From: Actinophytocola oryzae
GTDB lineage: Bacteria > Actinomycetota > Actinomycetes > Mycobacteriales > Pseudonocardiaceae
DNA length: 64,000 nucleotides
Assembly: GCF_004364325.1 (NCBI RefSeq)
Contig: NZ_SOCP01000012.1
Location: 1-64,000, forward strand
Direction: 5' to 3'
The notes under the pieces were generated by a model. That model worked only from the letters and a program-made list of their open reading frames with translations, ran no database searches and was not told where the DNA came from. The position numbers and the translations under genes are program-made. The stretch's first letter is position 1, and each line of letters begins with the position of its first letter. Of the stretch, positions 43,202 through 51,378 are shown one piece after another.

Positions 43202-43885
43202 GTGGCGGACGTGACGACCGTGCTGGTGGTGGACGACGACCTGACCGTGCGGGACGTCGTGCGCAGGTATCTCGAGCTGGCGGGACACCAGGTCGCGCTG
43301 GCCGACAACGGCGAGGACGCACTCGCGTGGATCGCCGCGCACAAGCCTGACCTGGTCGTGCTGGACCTGATGCTGCCCGGTATCAGCGGGCTCGAGGTGT
43401 GTCAGCGGCTCCGGGCGACGAGCACGGTGCCGGTGGTGATGCTGACCGCGCTCGGCGAGGAGGAGAACCGGATCGCCGGACTGCAACTCGGCGCGGACGA
43501 CTACGTGACCAAGCCGTTCAGCCCGCGTGAGCTGGCGCTGCGGGTGTCGTCGGTGCTGCGGCGGGCCGCCCCGGCACCGCTCGCCGGCACCATCGCCGAC
43601 GGCGACCTCGAGCTGGACGTGAGTGCGCGGCGGGCGACCCGCGGCGGCACCGACCTGTCGCTGACCACGCGGGAGTTCGACCTGCTGGCGTACTTCCTGA
43701 CCCACCCCGGCGAGGCGTGCACGCGTGAGCACCTGCTGGAGAAGGTCTGGGGCTGGGACTTCGGCGACCAGTCCACCGTGACCGTCCACGTGCGGCGGTT
43801 GCGCGAGAAGATCGAGACCACCCCGGCGAAGCCGACCCGCATCGCGACGGTGTGGGGAGTGGGGTACCGCTATGACCGTGCGTGA
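43202..43885 (+). CDS. OmpR-family response regulator
   Basis: The 227-residue regulator has receiver residues DDD at 10-12, phospho-Asp in VVLDLMLPG, Lys in VTKPFSPRELALRV, and an OmpR winged helix (LTTREFDLLAYFLTHP, VTVHVRRLREKIE, TVWGVGYRYD). GTG 43202 lies one base after the membrane protein stop, so it is probably co-transcribed; GTG 43211 is an alternative start. It overlaps its kinase gene by 14 bases. Confidence 0.9.
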   Translation: MADVTTVLVVDDDLTVRDVVRRYLELAGHQVALADNGEDALAWIAAHKPDLVVLDLMLPGISGLEVCQRLRATSTVPVVMLTALGEEENRIAGLQLGADDYVTKPFSPRELALRVSSVLRRAAPAPLAGTIADGDLELDVSARRATRGGTDLSLTTREFDLLAYFLTHPGEACTREHLLEKVWGWDFGDQSTVTVHVRRLREKIETTPAKPTRIATVWGVGYRYDRA

Positions 43886-44951
43886 GCAGGCGCCGGGCAT
43901 TCTCGACCCGAACGAGTCATTCTCGGACATGCTCAGCCACGCCCTGGACATCCTGCCGGTGGCGTTGGTGCTGGTGCTGCCGGTGATCGCGGTCGGCGCG
44001 GCGCTGCTGTACTGGGTCCGCCGCGGCTCGCTGACGACGACGATGACCGTCCTGGTGCTGGTGCCGATCGTGGCGATGCTGACCGGCGTGCTCGGCGTCA
44101 GCGGCTTCATGTTCAACGCGACGCTGACGACGATGTCCCTGGTGTGCCTGCTGGTGCTGTTGGTGACGCTGCCGGTGGCGCTGCTCCTGGGGAACGCGAT
44201 CGCGCGCCGGAGCGTGTGGGAACGCGAGGCCCGCGAACGGGAACGCGCGGCCGAGGCGTCGCGGCGCGAGCTGGTGGCGTGGATCAGCCACGACCTGCGC
44301 ACCCCGCTGGCAGGCATCCGCGCGATGGCCGAGGCGCTGGCGGACGGCGTGGTGTCGTCGCCGACCGAGGTGTCCGGCTACGCGAACCGGATCGGCGGCG
44401 AGACCAGGCGACTGTCCGGCATGGTCGACGACCTGTTCGAGCTGTCGCGGATCACGGCAGGCGCGCTGCGGCTGACGATGTCGCAGGTGGCGCTGCGCGA
44501 GGTGGTGAGCGACGTGCTGTCGGCGCAGGTGCCGGTGGCACAGCGGAAGCGGGTGCGGGTGCTGGCCGACGCGCCGACGGCGCCGATCGTGCTCGGGTCG
44601 AACCCCGAGCTGGCGCGGGTGGTCAGGAACCTGGTGTCGAACGCCATCCGGCACACACCGCCGGACGGCACGGTCGCGGTGCAGATCGGCGTGGACGGCG
44701 GGGACGCGGTACTGGCGGTCGACGACGCGTGCGGCGGCATCCCGGACGCGGAGCTGGGGCGGGTCTTCGACGTGGCCTTCCGGGGGAGCGCGGCCCGCAC
44801 CCCGTCGCAGTCGGACGAGGAGCAGGTGGGCGGCGGCCTGGGCCTGGCGATCGCGAAGGGCCTGGTGGAGGCGCACAAGGGCCGGATCGACGCCCACAAC
44901 CACGGGCCGGGCTGCCGTTTCGAGGTGCGCCTCCCGCTGGCCGCGGTGTGA
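43872..44951 (+). CDS. Sensor histidine kinase with a compact membrane domain
   Basis: The 359-residue kinase has three hydrophobic helices in its first 115 residues with hardly any extracytoplasmic loop. A HAMP-like linker, the H-box WISHDLRTPLAGIRAMAE, N-box NLVSNAIRHTP and G-box GGGLGLAIAKGLVEAHKG follow. With so little exposed domain it probably senses membrane state or a partner protein, perhaps the upstream polytopic protein (inference). Confidence 0.88.
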   Translation: MTVREQAPGILDPNESFSDMLSHALDILPVALVLVLPVIAVGAALLYWVRRGSLTTTMTVLVLVPIVAMLTGVLGVSGFMFNATLTTMSLVCLLVLLVTLPVALLLGNAIARRSVWEREARERERAAEASRRELVAWISHDLRTPLAGIRAMAEALADGVVSSPTEVSGYANRIGGETRRLSGMVDDLFELSRITAGALRLTMSQVALREVVSDVLSAQVPVAQRKRVRVLADAPTAPIVLGSNPELARVVRNLVSNAIRHTPPDGTVAVQIGVDGGDAVLAVDDACGGIPDAELGRVFDVAFRGSAARTPSQSDEEQVGGGLGLAIAKGLVEAHKGRIDAHNHGPGCRFEVRLPLAAV

Positions 44952-44953
44952 CC

Positions 44954-46000
44954 TCACACCAGGGCGGCCGGGGCACGTAGCGGTGCCGTCGCGAAGTCGG
45001 CGATGCCCTGCTCGAACGTGGTCCTCGCGGTGAAGCCCAGTAGCTCGCGGGCCCTCGCCGGGTCGGCCACCACGTGGCGGACGTCGCCCGGGCGGGTGCC
45101 GCCGATCACTCTCGGGGCTGGTCCGCCGCAGGCCTTCGCCAGCTCGGTGGCCAGCTCACCCACTGTGTGCGGGGTGCCGGAGCAGACGTTCACCGGGGTG
45201 AGCGTTCCCTCCGACCCCGCCGTCTCGGTGGCCAGTGCGTTGGCGAGTGCCACGTCCGTCACGTGGACGAAGTCCCGCCGCTGCCTGCCGTCCTCCAGCA
45301 CGGTCGGGGCCTCGCCGCGCTCCAGTGCCGAGCGGAAGAGGGACGCGACCCCGGCGTACGGGGTGTCCCGGGGCATTCTCGGGCCGTAGACGTTGTGGTA
45401 CCGCAGCGCCCACACCGTGCCCCCTGTTTGCCTGGCCCACGCCGACGCCAGGTACTCCTGTGCGGCCTTCGTCGCCGCGTAGGTGCTTCTCGGGTCCAGT
45501 GCGGCGTCCTCGCACACCAGCCCGGAGGACAGGTTCGCGCCGCAGACGGGGCACGGCGGGTCGTACCTCCCACTGTCCACATCGGACATGCGGCGCGGTG
45601 CCGGTGCCACCGGGCCGTGGGCCGGGCACTCGTAGTGGCCCTCGCCGTAGACGACCATGGACGACGCCAGCACGAGACGACGCACGCCTGCCTCGTGCAT
45701 GGCCGCCAGCAGCACCGCGGTGCCGAGGTCGTTGTGCAGCACGTAGTCCGGGGCGTCGGCGGGCGACACGCCGTGGCCCACCATCGCGGCCTGGTGGCAG
45801 ACCACGTCCACGCCCGTCAGCAGGTCCGCGAGCAGCGCGGGGTCCCGGACGTCACCCACCACGCCGTCGAACGTGGCTCCGTCGCCGTGTGCCTTGGGCA
45901 GCAGGTTGTCCATCGCCACCACCCCGTGTCCTCGGGCGGACAACGCCTCCGCCACGTGGGAGCCGATGAAGCCGGCGGCGCCGGTGACCATTACTCGCAT
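44954..46000 (-). CDS. NAD-dependent epimerase/dehydratase (extended SDR)
   Basis: The 348-residue protein is an extended short-chain reductase with VTGAAGFIGSHVAEAL at residue 5, the catalytic YxxxK in YAATKAAQEYL and a zinc-knuckle-like insertion CPVCGANLSSGLVCED. It most resembles UDP-glucose 4-epimerase-type enzymes. It converges on the kinase gene with 2 bases between stops and adds to the cell-envelope sugar theme of this region. Confidence 0.88.
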   Translation of the reverse strand: MRVMVTGAAGFIGSHVAEALSARGHGVVAMDNLLPKAHGDGATFDGVVGDVRDPALLADLLTGVDVVCHQAAMVGHGVSPADAPDYVLHNDLGTAVLLAAMHEAGVRRLVLASSMVVYGEGHYECPAHGPVAPAPRRMSDVDSGRYDPPCPVCGANLSSGLVCEDAALDPRSTYAATKAAQEYLASAWARQTGGTVWALRYHNVYGPRMPRDTPYAGVASLFRSALERGEAPTVLEDGRQRRDFVHVTDVALANALATETAGSEGTLTPVNVCSGTPHTVGELATELAKACGGPAPRVIGGTRPGDVRHVVADPARARELLGFTARTTFEQGIADFATAPLRAPAALV

Positions 46001-46054
46001 ACCCGGCGACGCTAGGTGTGTCGCCGGGTGCGCGCGAGGAAACGGGGGGACACG

Positions 46055-47188
46055 TCACCGAATGGTCAGATTCGCGTAGTCCTTCAGCTCGATGTCGTCG
46101 GGGGAGTCCTCGCCGGTGTCCATGGCCGCGATCGCGTCGAACAGCTCCTGCGACACCGGGATGGTGAACGAGTCGCGTGCCTGGCGGCCCATCTCGTGCG
46201 TGCCGGCCACGTAGTCGCGCAGGGCTCGCTCGTACTCGGCGAACGCCATCTCGTGTGTGTCCTGTGTGGACAGCTCGCCTGCCAGGACGTACGCGCCCAG
46301 CAGTGCCTGCGAGGTGCCACGGCCGGACATGGGGGACGCGCAGTAGCCGGCGTCACCCACGAGTGCCACGCGGCCGGATGACCAGCTGGGCATGGTGATC
46401 TGGCTCAGCTCGTCGAAGTAGAAGTCGGTCGCCGCGGGCATCGCGGCGACCAGGTGCTTCGCCTCCCAGCCGACGTGCTCGTACGCCAGGCGGATCGCCT
46501 CCTCCTGGGCCGCGCGGTCACGCGGCACGTCCTGCGCCGGGAACATGAGCATCACCCGGAGCAAGGCGTTGTGGCTGGCGGCGAAGACGTTCAGCGAGCG
46601 GTCGCCGGACACGTGGGACATGCCCGTGCGGTCCAGGTTCAGGTAGTTGTCGGTGCTGAACGTGGCGAAGGCGTATCCCATCGGGTGGGTGAACCGCTCC
46701 TTGGGGCCGAAAGCCAGGGTGCGGACGCGCGAGTGCAGGCCGTCCGCGCCGACCACGAGGTCGAACGACCTCGGCGCGCCCCGCTCGAACTCGACCCGCA
46801 CGCCGTCCGCGTCCTGTGTCAGCGTCGCGATCGAGTCGCCGAAGACGTACTCGGTGTCGTGCCGGGTCAGGTCGTGGAGGATGCGGGTCAGGTCGGCCTT
46901 CAACACCTCCAGCTCGCCGGCGAAGATCGCGCCGGGCATCGTCGCGAGGTGGTTGCCGTCCGCGTCGACGACCGAGGCGTCACCCGAGAGGGTGGCGTGG
47001 GCGCGAAGCTCGTCGAGGATGCCCATCTGGTCGAGCACCCGCATGGCCGTGCCCCGGAAGTCGACGGCGAGCCCGCCGGGACGGACCGCGTCCGCGCGCT
47101 CGACGATCGTGGTCCGCACGCCGTGGCGGTTCAGCCAGTAGGCGAGCGCCGGGCCGGCGACGCTCGCGCCGGAGATCAGGACGTTCAT
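46055..47188 (-). CDS. FAD-dependent aromatic-type monooxygenase
   Basis: The 377-residue protein is a group A flavoprotein monooxygenase: ISGASVAGPALAYWLNRHG at residue 4, FDLVVGADGLHSRVR in the middle and VALVGDAGYCASPMSGRGTSQAL near the end. Relatives hydroxylate phenols or inactivate antibiotics such as tetracyclines and rifamycins. ATG 47188 has GGGGAGC upstream. It is divergent from a chimeric GntR-TetR regulator across palindromic sites, so it is probably induced by its substrate. Confidence 0.9.
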   Translation of the reverse strand: MNVLISGASVAGPALAYWLNRHGVRTTIVERADAVRPGGLAVDFRGTAMRVLDQMGILDELRAHATLSGDASVVDADGNHLATMPGAIFAGELEVLKADLTRILHDLTRHDTEYVFGDSIATLTQDADGVRVEFERGAPRSFDLVVGADGLHSRVRTLAFGPKERFTHPMGYAFATFSTDNYLNLDRTGMSHVSGDRSLNVFAASHNALLRVMLMFPAQDVPRDRAAQEEAIRLAYEHVGWEAKHLVAAMPAATDFYFDELSQITMPSWSSGRVALVGDAGYCASPMSGRGTSQALLGAYVLAGELSTQDTHEMAFAEYERALRDYVAGTHEMGRQARDSFTIPVSQELFDAIAAMDTGEDSPDDIELKDYANLTIR

Positions 47189-47209
47189 GGGTGCTCCCCT
47201 TTGTTGTAG

Positions 47210-47280
47210 GTGTACGTACACTGTATCTGTACTAGTGCACTAGGCTTTGCGTGTGCAGTTGAAAGCAGGTGCACTAGTAC
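47210..47280. promoter_or_regulatory. Operator palindromes in the monooxygenase/regulator intergenic region
   Basis: GTGTACGTACAC at 47210-47221 and CTAGTGCACTAG at 47232-47243 are perfect 12-bp palindromes. GTACTAGTGCAC at 47229-47240 recurs inverted as GTGCACTAGTAC at 47269-47280. They lie between the divergent starts at 47188 and 47293. Confidence 0.75.
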
Positions 47281-47292
47281 GGGGAGGTCGAC

Positions 47293-48204
47293 GTGGCCGA
47301 CTCGGCCGAGATCCTGGCCGGCATCCGGCGGCGCATCGCCTCGGGCGAGCTCGCGCCGGGCGACCGGGTGCCCTCGACCCGCCAGATCACGCGGCAGTGG
47401 GGCGTCGCGATGGCGACCGCCACGCGAGTGCTGACCACGTTGCGGCAGGAGGGGCTGGTCGTCGCGCGCCCCGGCATCGGCACGGTCGTGGCGAGTACGG
47501 CACCAGCCGTGACGGTCACGCCTCGCCCGCGCGCCACTCACACCGAGGTCACCCGGGAGGACGTGGTCCGCACCGCGATGGCGATCGCCGACGCGGAGGG
47601 TTCCCCGGCGCTGTCGATGCGACGCGTCGCGACGGCGCTCGGCGTCGCCACGATGTCGCTCTACCGCCACGTGCCCAGCAAGGACGAACTGGTCGAGCGG
47701 ATGATCGACACCGTGTTCGCCGACCACCGGTTCGACACCCCGCCGCCGCGGGACTGGCTCGCGGCGGTCGAGGCGGGGGCGCGTCGGCTGTGGGTGATCT
47801 TCCGTGCGCACCCGTGGGTGGCCGCGGTGATGTCACTCACCCGCCCGCAGGTCACGCCGAACGTGCTGGCCTACAGCGAGTGGGTGATGAGTGCGTTGCA
47901 GGCCGCGGGACTCGGCACGAGGCCGATCTTCCAGGTGCATCTGACCATGTTCAGCTACGTGCGGGGGCTCGCGGTCAGCCTGGAGCCCGAGGTCGTTGCC
48001 GAGCAGGAGACCGGGCTGACCTACGACGAGTTCATCGACACGCGCGGCGAGGCGATTACCTCGGTGATCGCCTCCGGGGCGTTCCCGACGTTCCAGGCGG
48101 TGGCGGCGAGCGCCGACTTCGACCTCGACCTCGACGAGCAGTTCGACTTCGGGCTGCGGCACCTGCTCGCCGGGCTGGCCGGGTTGCCGCTGGCGGACGG
48201 GTAG
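47293..48204 (+). CDS. GntR-TetR chimeric transcriptional regulator
   Basis: This 303-residue protein carries two DNA-binding domains. An N-terminal GntR winged helix (about residues 5-70) has AEILAGIRRRIASGELAPG, VPSTRQITRQWGVAMATATRVL and TVVAS. A TetR HTH (about 90-140) has SMRRVATALGVATMSLYRHV. A TetR-type C-terminal effector domain follows. Such fusions control drug-modifying or efflux genes in actinomycetes. GTG 47293 has GGGAGG upstream. Confidence 0.88.
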   Translation: MADSAEILAGIRRRIASGELAPGDRVPSTRQITRQWGVAMATATRVLTTLRQEGLVVARPGIGTVVASTAPAVTVTPRPRATHTEVTREDVVRTAMAIADAEGSPALSMRRVATALGVATMSLYRHVPSKDELVERMIDTVFADHRFDTPPPRDWLAAVEAGARRLWVIFRAHPWVAAVMSLTRPQVTPNVLAYSEWVMSALQAAGLGTRPIFQVHLTMFSYVRGLAVSLEPEVVAEQETGLTYDEFIDTRGEAITSVIASGAFPTFQAVAASADFDLDLDEQFDFGLRHLLAGLAGLPLADG

Positions 48205-48223
48205 CTCCTACTACGGTGAGCGC

Positions 48224-48718
48224 ATGGAACGGAGTGCACAGCGGCTTGGCAGGGCTCTCATCGTGATCGTGGACGACCGCGTGGCACACGGGGAGAACGA
48301 GGACACCGTGGGTCCGCTGGTCACCGAGCTGTTGGAGGAGAACGGGTTCATCGTCGACGGGACCGTCGCGGTGGCCGGGGAGAACGTGGACATCCGCAAC
48401 GCGCTGAACACCGCGGTGATCGGCGGCGTCGACGTGGTGATCACCGTCGGTGGGACGGGTGTGTCCCCGCGCGACGTGACACCGGACGCGACGCTGGGGG
48501 TGCTGGACCGGCCGATCCCGGGCATCGCCGAGGCCATCCGGTCCTCCGGGTTGGCCGCGGGTGCCGTGGACGCGGGCATCTCGCGTGGGCTCGTGGGCAT
48601 CTCGGGCAGCACGCTCGTGGTCAACCTGGCCGGCTCGCGCTCGGCCGTCCGCGACGGGATGGCGACGCTGTCGGCGCTCGTCCCGCACGTGATCGACGAG
48701 CTGTCCGCCCTGGAATGA
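48224..48718 (+). CDS. MoaB/Mog-family molybdopterin biosynthesis protein
   Basis: The 164-residue protein has the molybdopterin-binding signature ITVGGTGVSPRDVTPDAT and GISGSTLVVNLAGSRSAV. MogA/MoaB proteins adenylylate molybdopterin before molybdenum insertion. The molybdoenzyme at 38.6-39.8 kb is a possible user. Its stop overlaps the start of a 50-residue gene by ATGA. Confidence 0.9.
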   Translation: MERSAQRLGRALIVIVDDRVAHGENEDTVGPLVTELLEENGFIVDGTVAVAGENVDIRNALNTAVIGGVDVVITVGGTGVSPRDVTPDATLGVLDRPIPGIAEAIRSSGLAAGAVDAGISRGLVGISGSTLVVNLAGSRSAVRDGMATLSALVPHVIDELSALE

Positions 48719-48867
48719 CGACCCCGGACCGGAACCGGAAGGACCTGGACGACATCTTCGGCGAGATCCTTCCCGAGACAACGTCCGACGAGCGCGACCC
48801 GGAACCGCCGGAGCGTGACACGGACGAGTGGTACGAGCGGGAACGCCCGCCTCACCACGACCGGTGA
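48715..48867 (+). CDS. 50-residue hypothetical protein coupled to the MoaB-family gene
   Basis: The protein is small and very charged: it begins MTTPDRNRKDLDDIFGEILP and ends with an Asp/Glu/Arg/His-rich stretch (DEWYERERPPHHDR). ATG 48715 overlaps the previous stop. The perfect hairpin terminator begins directly after its stop, which supports it as the true last gene of the transcript. Function is unknown. Confidence 0.6.
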   Translation: MTTPDRNRKDLDDIFGEILPETTSDERDPEPPERDTDEWYERERPPHHDR

Positions 48868-48897
48868 GGCTCAGCGCTCTGTGGTGAGCGCTGAGCC
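48868..48897. terminator. Perfect 12-bp hairpin between convergent genes
   Basis: GGCTCAGCGCTC, loop TGTGGT, GAGCGCTGAGCC. It separates the MoaB transcript (plus) from mscL (minus) and can serve both directions. Confidence 0.8.
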
Positions 48898-48906
48898 GGA
48901 CCCGGT

Positions 48907-49389
48907 TCAGTGGGGGCGGGTCGGAGGCGGCTGCCTACGGGGCTGCTGGGGCTGTTGCTGGGGTGACGACGGCTGGCGCAGCTGCTGGGTCGCCTGGCCC
49001 TGCTGTTGCTGGCGGAGCAGGTCACGGATCTCGGTGAGGAGCTCGATGTCCGACGGCTCGGACGGGCCGGTCTCCTCGCCACGCTTGCGGCGCTCCTGGA
49101 GCTTCTTCATCGGCATGACGATGATGAAGTAGACGACCGCGGCGACGATGAGGAAGTTGATGACCGCCGTGATGATGGCTGCGAAGTCCATCGTCGCCTC
49201 ACGGTTGCCGTCGACGATGTTCCAGGACAGGCCCGTCACCTCGGCGCCGCCGAAGGCCGCGATCAGTGGCTTGATGAAGTGGTCGGCGAGCGCGGTCACG
49301 ATCGCGGTGAAAGCCGTGCCGATGATGACGGCGACGGCCAGGTCCACGACGTTCCCGCGCATCAGGAAGTCCTTGAAGCCCTTGAGCAC
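48907..49389 (-). CDS. mscL: Large-conductance mechanosensitive channel MscL
   Basis: The 160-residue protein has the N-terminal KGFKDFLMRGNVVDLAVAV amphipathic helix and TM1, and TM2 FAAIITAVINFLIVAAVVYF, then KKLQERRKRGE. It opens under membrane tension to release solutes. GTG 49389 has AAAGGAG 7 bases upstream. The cytoplasmic tail is extended by about 35 residues of Gln/Pro/Arg-rich low-complexity sequence compared with the usual length of about 130-136. Confidence 0.93.
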   Translation of the reverse strand: MLKGFKDFLMRGNVVDLAVAVIIGTAFTAIVTALADHFIKPLIAAFGGAEVTGLSWNIVDGNREATMDFAAIITAVINFLIVAAVVYFIIVMPMKKLQERRKRGEETGPSEPSDIELLTEIRDLLRQQQQGQATQQLRQPSSPQQQPQQPRRQPPPTRPH

Positions 49390-49597
49390 CAGCGGCTCCT
49401 TTCGCGTCGGTTGTCGCACGGAGCGTAGTGAGCTACGCACAGCACTGCCCAACAGGCGGACGTTCTCTGCCTTATAGGGCATGGACCTGCGGAAACGCGA
49501 GCCCGACGACTACGACGAGTACGCACGGCTCAGTCGATCCAGAACGAGGACGGACGCCACAGGCACCGCACGCCTCACGCCGGCACCGCAGAACGCC

Positions 49598-50209
49598 TCA
49601 GCGCAACGTGACGGTCACCGGTGAGTCGAGCGCCGCCGCCGCCACCCGGGTCGCCTCCTCCCTGGGTAACGCGAGCACCACGAGACGCGCGTCGTCATCG
49701 GCACGGCGGACCGTCAGGACCGTCGCGTCGGCGGCGAGGACCCACGGGCCGGTGTCGTCCGGCTCGACCGTGACCACGTCCACGGCCGCCCCGGGCGTCA
49801 ACAGGTCCGCCACGGCCGGATCGGACAGCCGGAACGGGACCGCCGCAACGTCGGAGCCACCCGCGGCCAGCCGGCTGTTCTCCACGCCGATCAACCGGAC
49901 ACGCGTCAGCGGCTCCCCAACGGTGGTGGCACTGGCCAGGACCCGCCCGGCGACCTCCCTGGGGGACGTCAGTGCGGCGGGCGGACGCAACGACGCAGGT
50001 AACCGGGTCACCTCGACGTCCGCCGCCCGCAGGGTCATCCCGGGGGCCAGGTCACGGGCGGCGACCAGCATCGGCACGGTGGCCGCGGTATCGCGGTTCG
50101 CCTGCAGCACGGCCAGGGCACCGGCGGCCAGCACCAGGACCAGCGAGGTGATCCGGCGCAGCGCGAGCCAGCGAGGCCAGCCGTCGAGACGGCGGCGGGA
50201 GCGTTTCAT
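49598..50209 (-). CDS. SAF-domain membrane-anchored protein (CpaB/RcpC-like)
   Basis: The 203-residue protein has one N-terminal transmembrane helix (about residues 19-37, after a basic stretch) and an SAF/beta-clip domain: VPMLVAARDLAPGMTLRAADV, then GRVLASATTVGEPLTRVRL. The domain is shared with CpaB/RcpC pilus assembly and antifreeze-like proteins. No pilus genes are next to it, so its role is open. Confidence 0.82.
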   Translation of the reverse strand: MKRSRRRLDGWPRWLALRRITSLVLVLAAGALAVLQANRDTAATVPMLVAARDLAPGMTLRAADVEVTRLPASLRPPAALTSPREVAGRVLASATTVGEPLTRVRLIGVENSRLAAGGSDVAAVPFRLSDPAVADLLTPGAAVDVVTVEPDDTGPWVLAADATVLTVRRADDDARLVVLALPREEATRVAAAALDSPVTVTLR

Positions 50210-50295
50210 GCGGACGACGGTACGGCGGGAACGCCGTCGGGCCGGTCTGGTTACCGACGAGTTGTGGACAACTCAGTGAGCTGTGGACAACTCCC

Positions 50296-50643
50296 TCAGG
50301 AGGCGACCTTGTCCGTGGACGAGGTCGAGGACGACGAGGACTTCTCCGAAGAGGACGACGACTTCTCGGCGGTGGACGACGACTTCTCCGACGACGAGGC
50401 CGTCGAGGAGGCGGCCTTGTCCGTCGAGGACGTGGCGGCGGGCGCCGTCGCCTTGGACTTGCTCTCCGACCGGCTGTCGTTGCGGTAGAAGCCGCTGCCC
50501 TTGAACACCACGCCGACCGAGCCGTACAGCTTGCGCAGCTTGCCGCCGCACTCCGGGCACTCGGTCAACGACGCGTCGCTGAAGGACTGCACCGCGTCGA
50601 AACGGTGGTCGCACGCCGTACACGCGTACTGGTAAGTGGGCAC
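50296..50643 (-). CDS. FmdB-family zinc-ribbon protein with Ser-rich tail
   Basis: The 115-residue protein starts with the FmdB zinc ribbon PTYQYACTACDHRFDAVQSF and CPECGGKLRKLYGSVGVVFKG; the two CxxC pairs are at about residues 7-10 and 30-33. The second half is a low-complexity Ser/Lys/Glu/Thr tail with repeated SSSEKSSS blocks, longer and more repetitive than usual. GTG 50643 is used because the family begins MPTYEY-like here. The exact role of FmdB proteins is not settled. Confidence 0.88.
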   Translation of the reverse strand: MPTYQYACTACDHRFDAVQSFSDASLTECPECGGKLRKLYGSVGVVFKGSGFYRNDSRSESKSKATAPAATSSTDKAASSTASSSEKSSSTAEKSSSSSEKSSSSSTSSTDKVAS

Positions 50644-50745
50644 CGGTGACTCCTCGTTCCCCAACTGGCTGGCACTCCAGACGATGGAGTGCCAATCGCC
50701 ATGATGCGACAGATCAGCCCCGGAGCGCAAACACGTCCTCGCGTC

Positions 50746-51354
50746 TCACACGAAACGCAGTAGTCCGCGATTGGGTGTGAGCACCGCGGTCATCCGGATG
50801 TCATGCGCCTCCGACGGCAGAGCCTCGAAAATCTCCTGGTCACGGACCACGGCCACGAGATGGGTTCCGGAGGCGATGTCCGCGAGGGACCGATCATAGT
50901 GACCAGCACCACGTCCGAGGCGGATCCCGTCCTTGTCGACCGCGAGCGCGGGCACGAGCACGAGATCAGCGATCCGCAGGGCGAAGGAGCCCAGCAGCTC
51001 GCCAACCGGTTCGCGCAGCCCGTAGGGCCCGGCTCTCAGTGACTCTCTACCGGCGTACCAGCCCCAGTCGAGCGGACCGTCGCCAGTGACGACCGGTAAC
51101 AGCACCCGTGCCCCGAACTCGGCCAGATCGTCGAGCATCTGCGCCGACCCCGGTTCGGACCCGATCGGCACGTACGCGCACACGGTTTGCCCGGGACGCA
51201 CGATTCTGCCGCTGGTCAGATGGGTGGACAGTGACATCGCCTCGGAAAACCGCACTGCTGCGGGCACGCGACGTCGTTCGGAAAGCAGCTCCTTGCGCCA
51301 CCGCCACTTGGTGTGTGCGGCTTGCTGACTTGGATCACTCCCAGGCCGGGCCAC
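50746..51354 (-). CDS. 5-formyltetrahydrofolate cyclo-ligase
   Basis: The 202-residue enzyme converts 5-formyl-THF to methenyl-THF using ATP. The motifs are WRWRKELLSERR near the N-terminus, YVPIGSEPGSAQMLDDL, LVLVPALAVDKDGIRLGRGAGHYDRSL (active-site loop) and the conserved C-terminal HDIRMTAVLTP. It is divergent from galU with almost no gap; this neighbour order is conserved in many actinobacteria. Confidence 0.93.
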   Translation of the reverse strand: MARPGSDPSQQAAHTKWRWRKELLSERRRVPAAVRFSEAMSLSTHLTSGRIVRPGQTVCAYVPIGSEPGSAQMLDDLAEFGARVLLPVVTGDGPLDWGWYAGRESLRAGPYGLREPVGELLGSFALRIADLVLVPALAVDKDGIRLGRGAGHYDRSLADIASGTHLVAVVRDQEIFEALPSEAHDIRMTAVLTPNRGLLRFV

Positions 51355-51378
51355 GTGATGAGGTTAGAGTCGCTGTCC

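Noticed and set aside
49481..49624. 47-codon plus-strand frame between mscL and the SAF-domain gene
   Set aside because: It starts well (MDLRKREPDDYDEYARLS) but has no clear ribosome-binding site and overlaps the end of the SAF gene on the other strand. Its second half looks random. I cannot support it as a gene.
50283..50488. Repetitive Asp/Glu-rich or Arg/Thr-rich frames on the plus strand
   Set aside because: They are translations of the Ser-rich FmdB tail read from the wrong strand.
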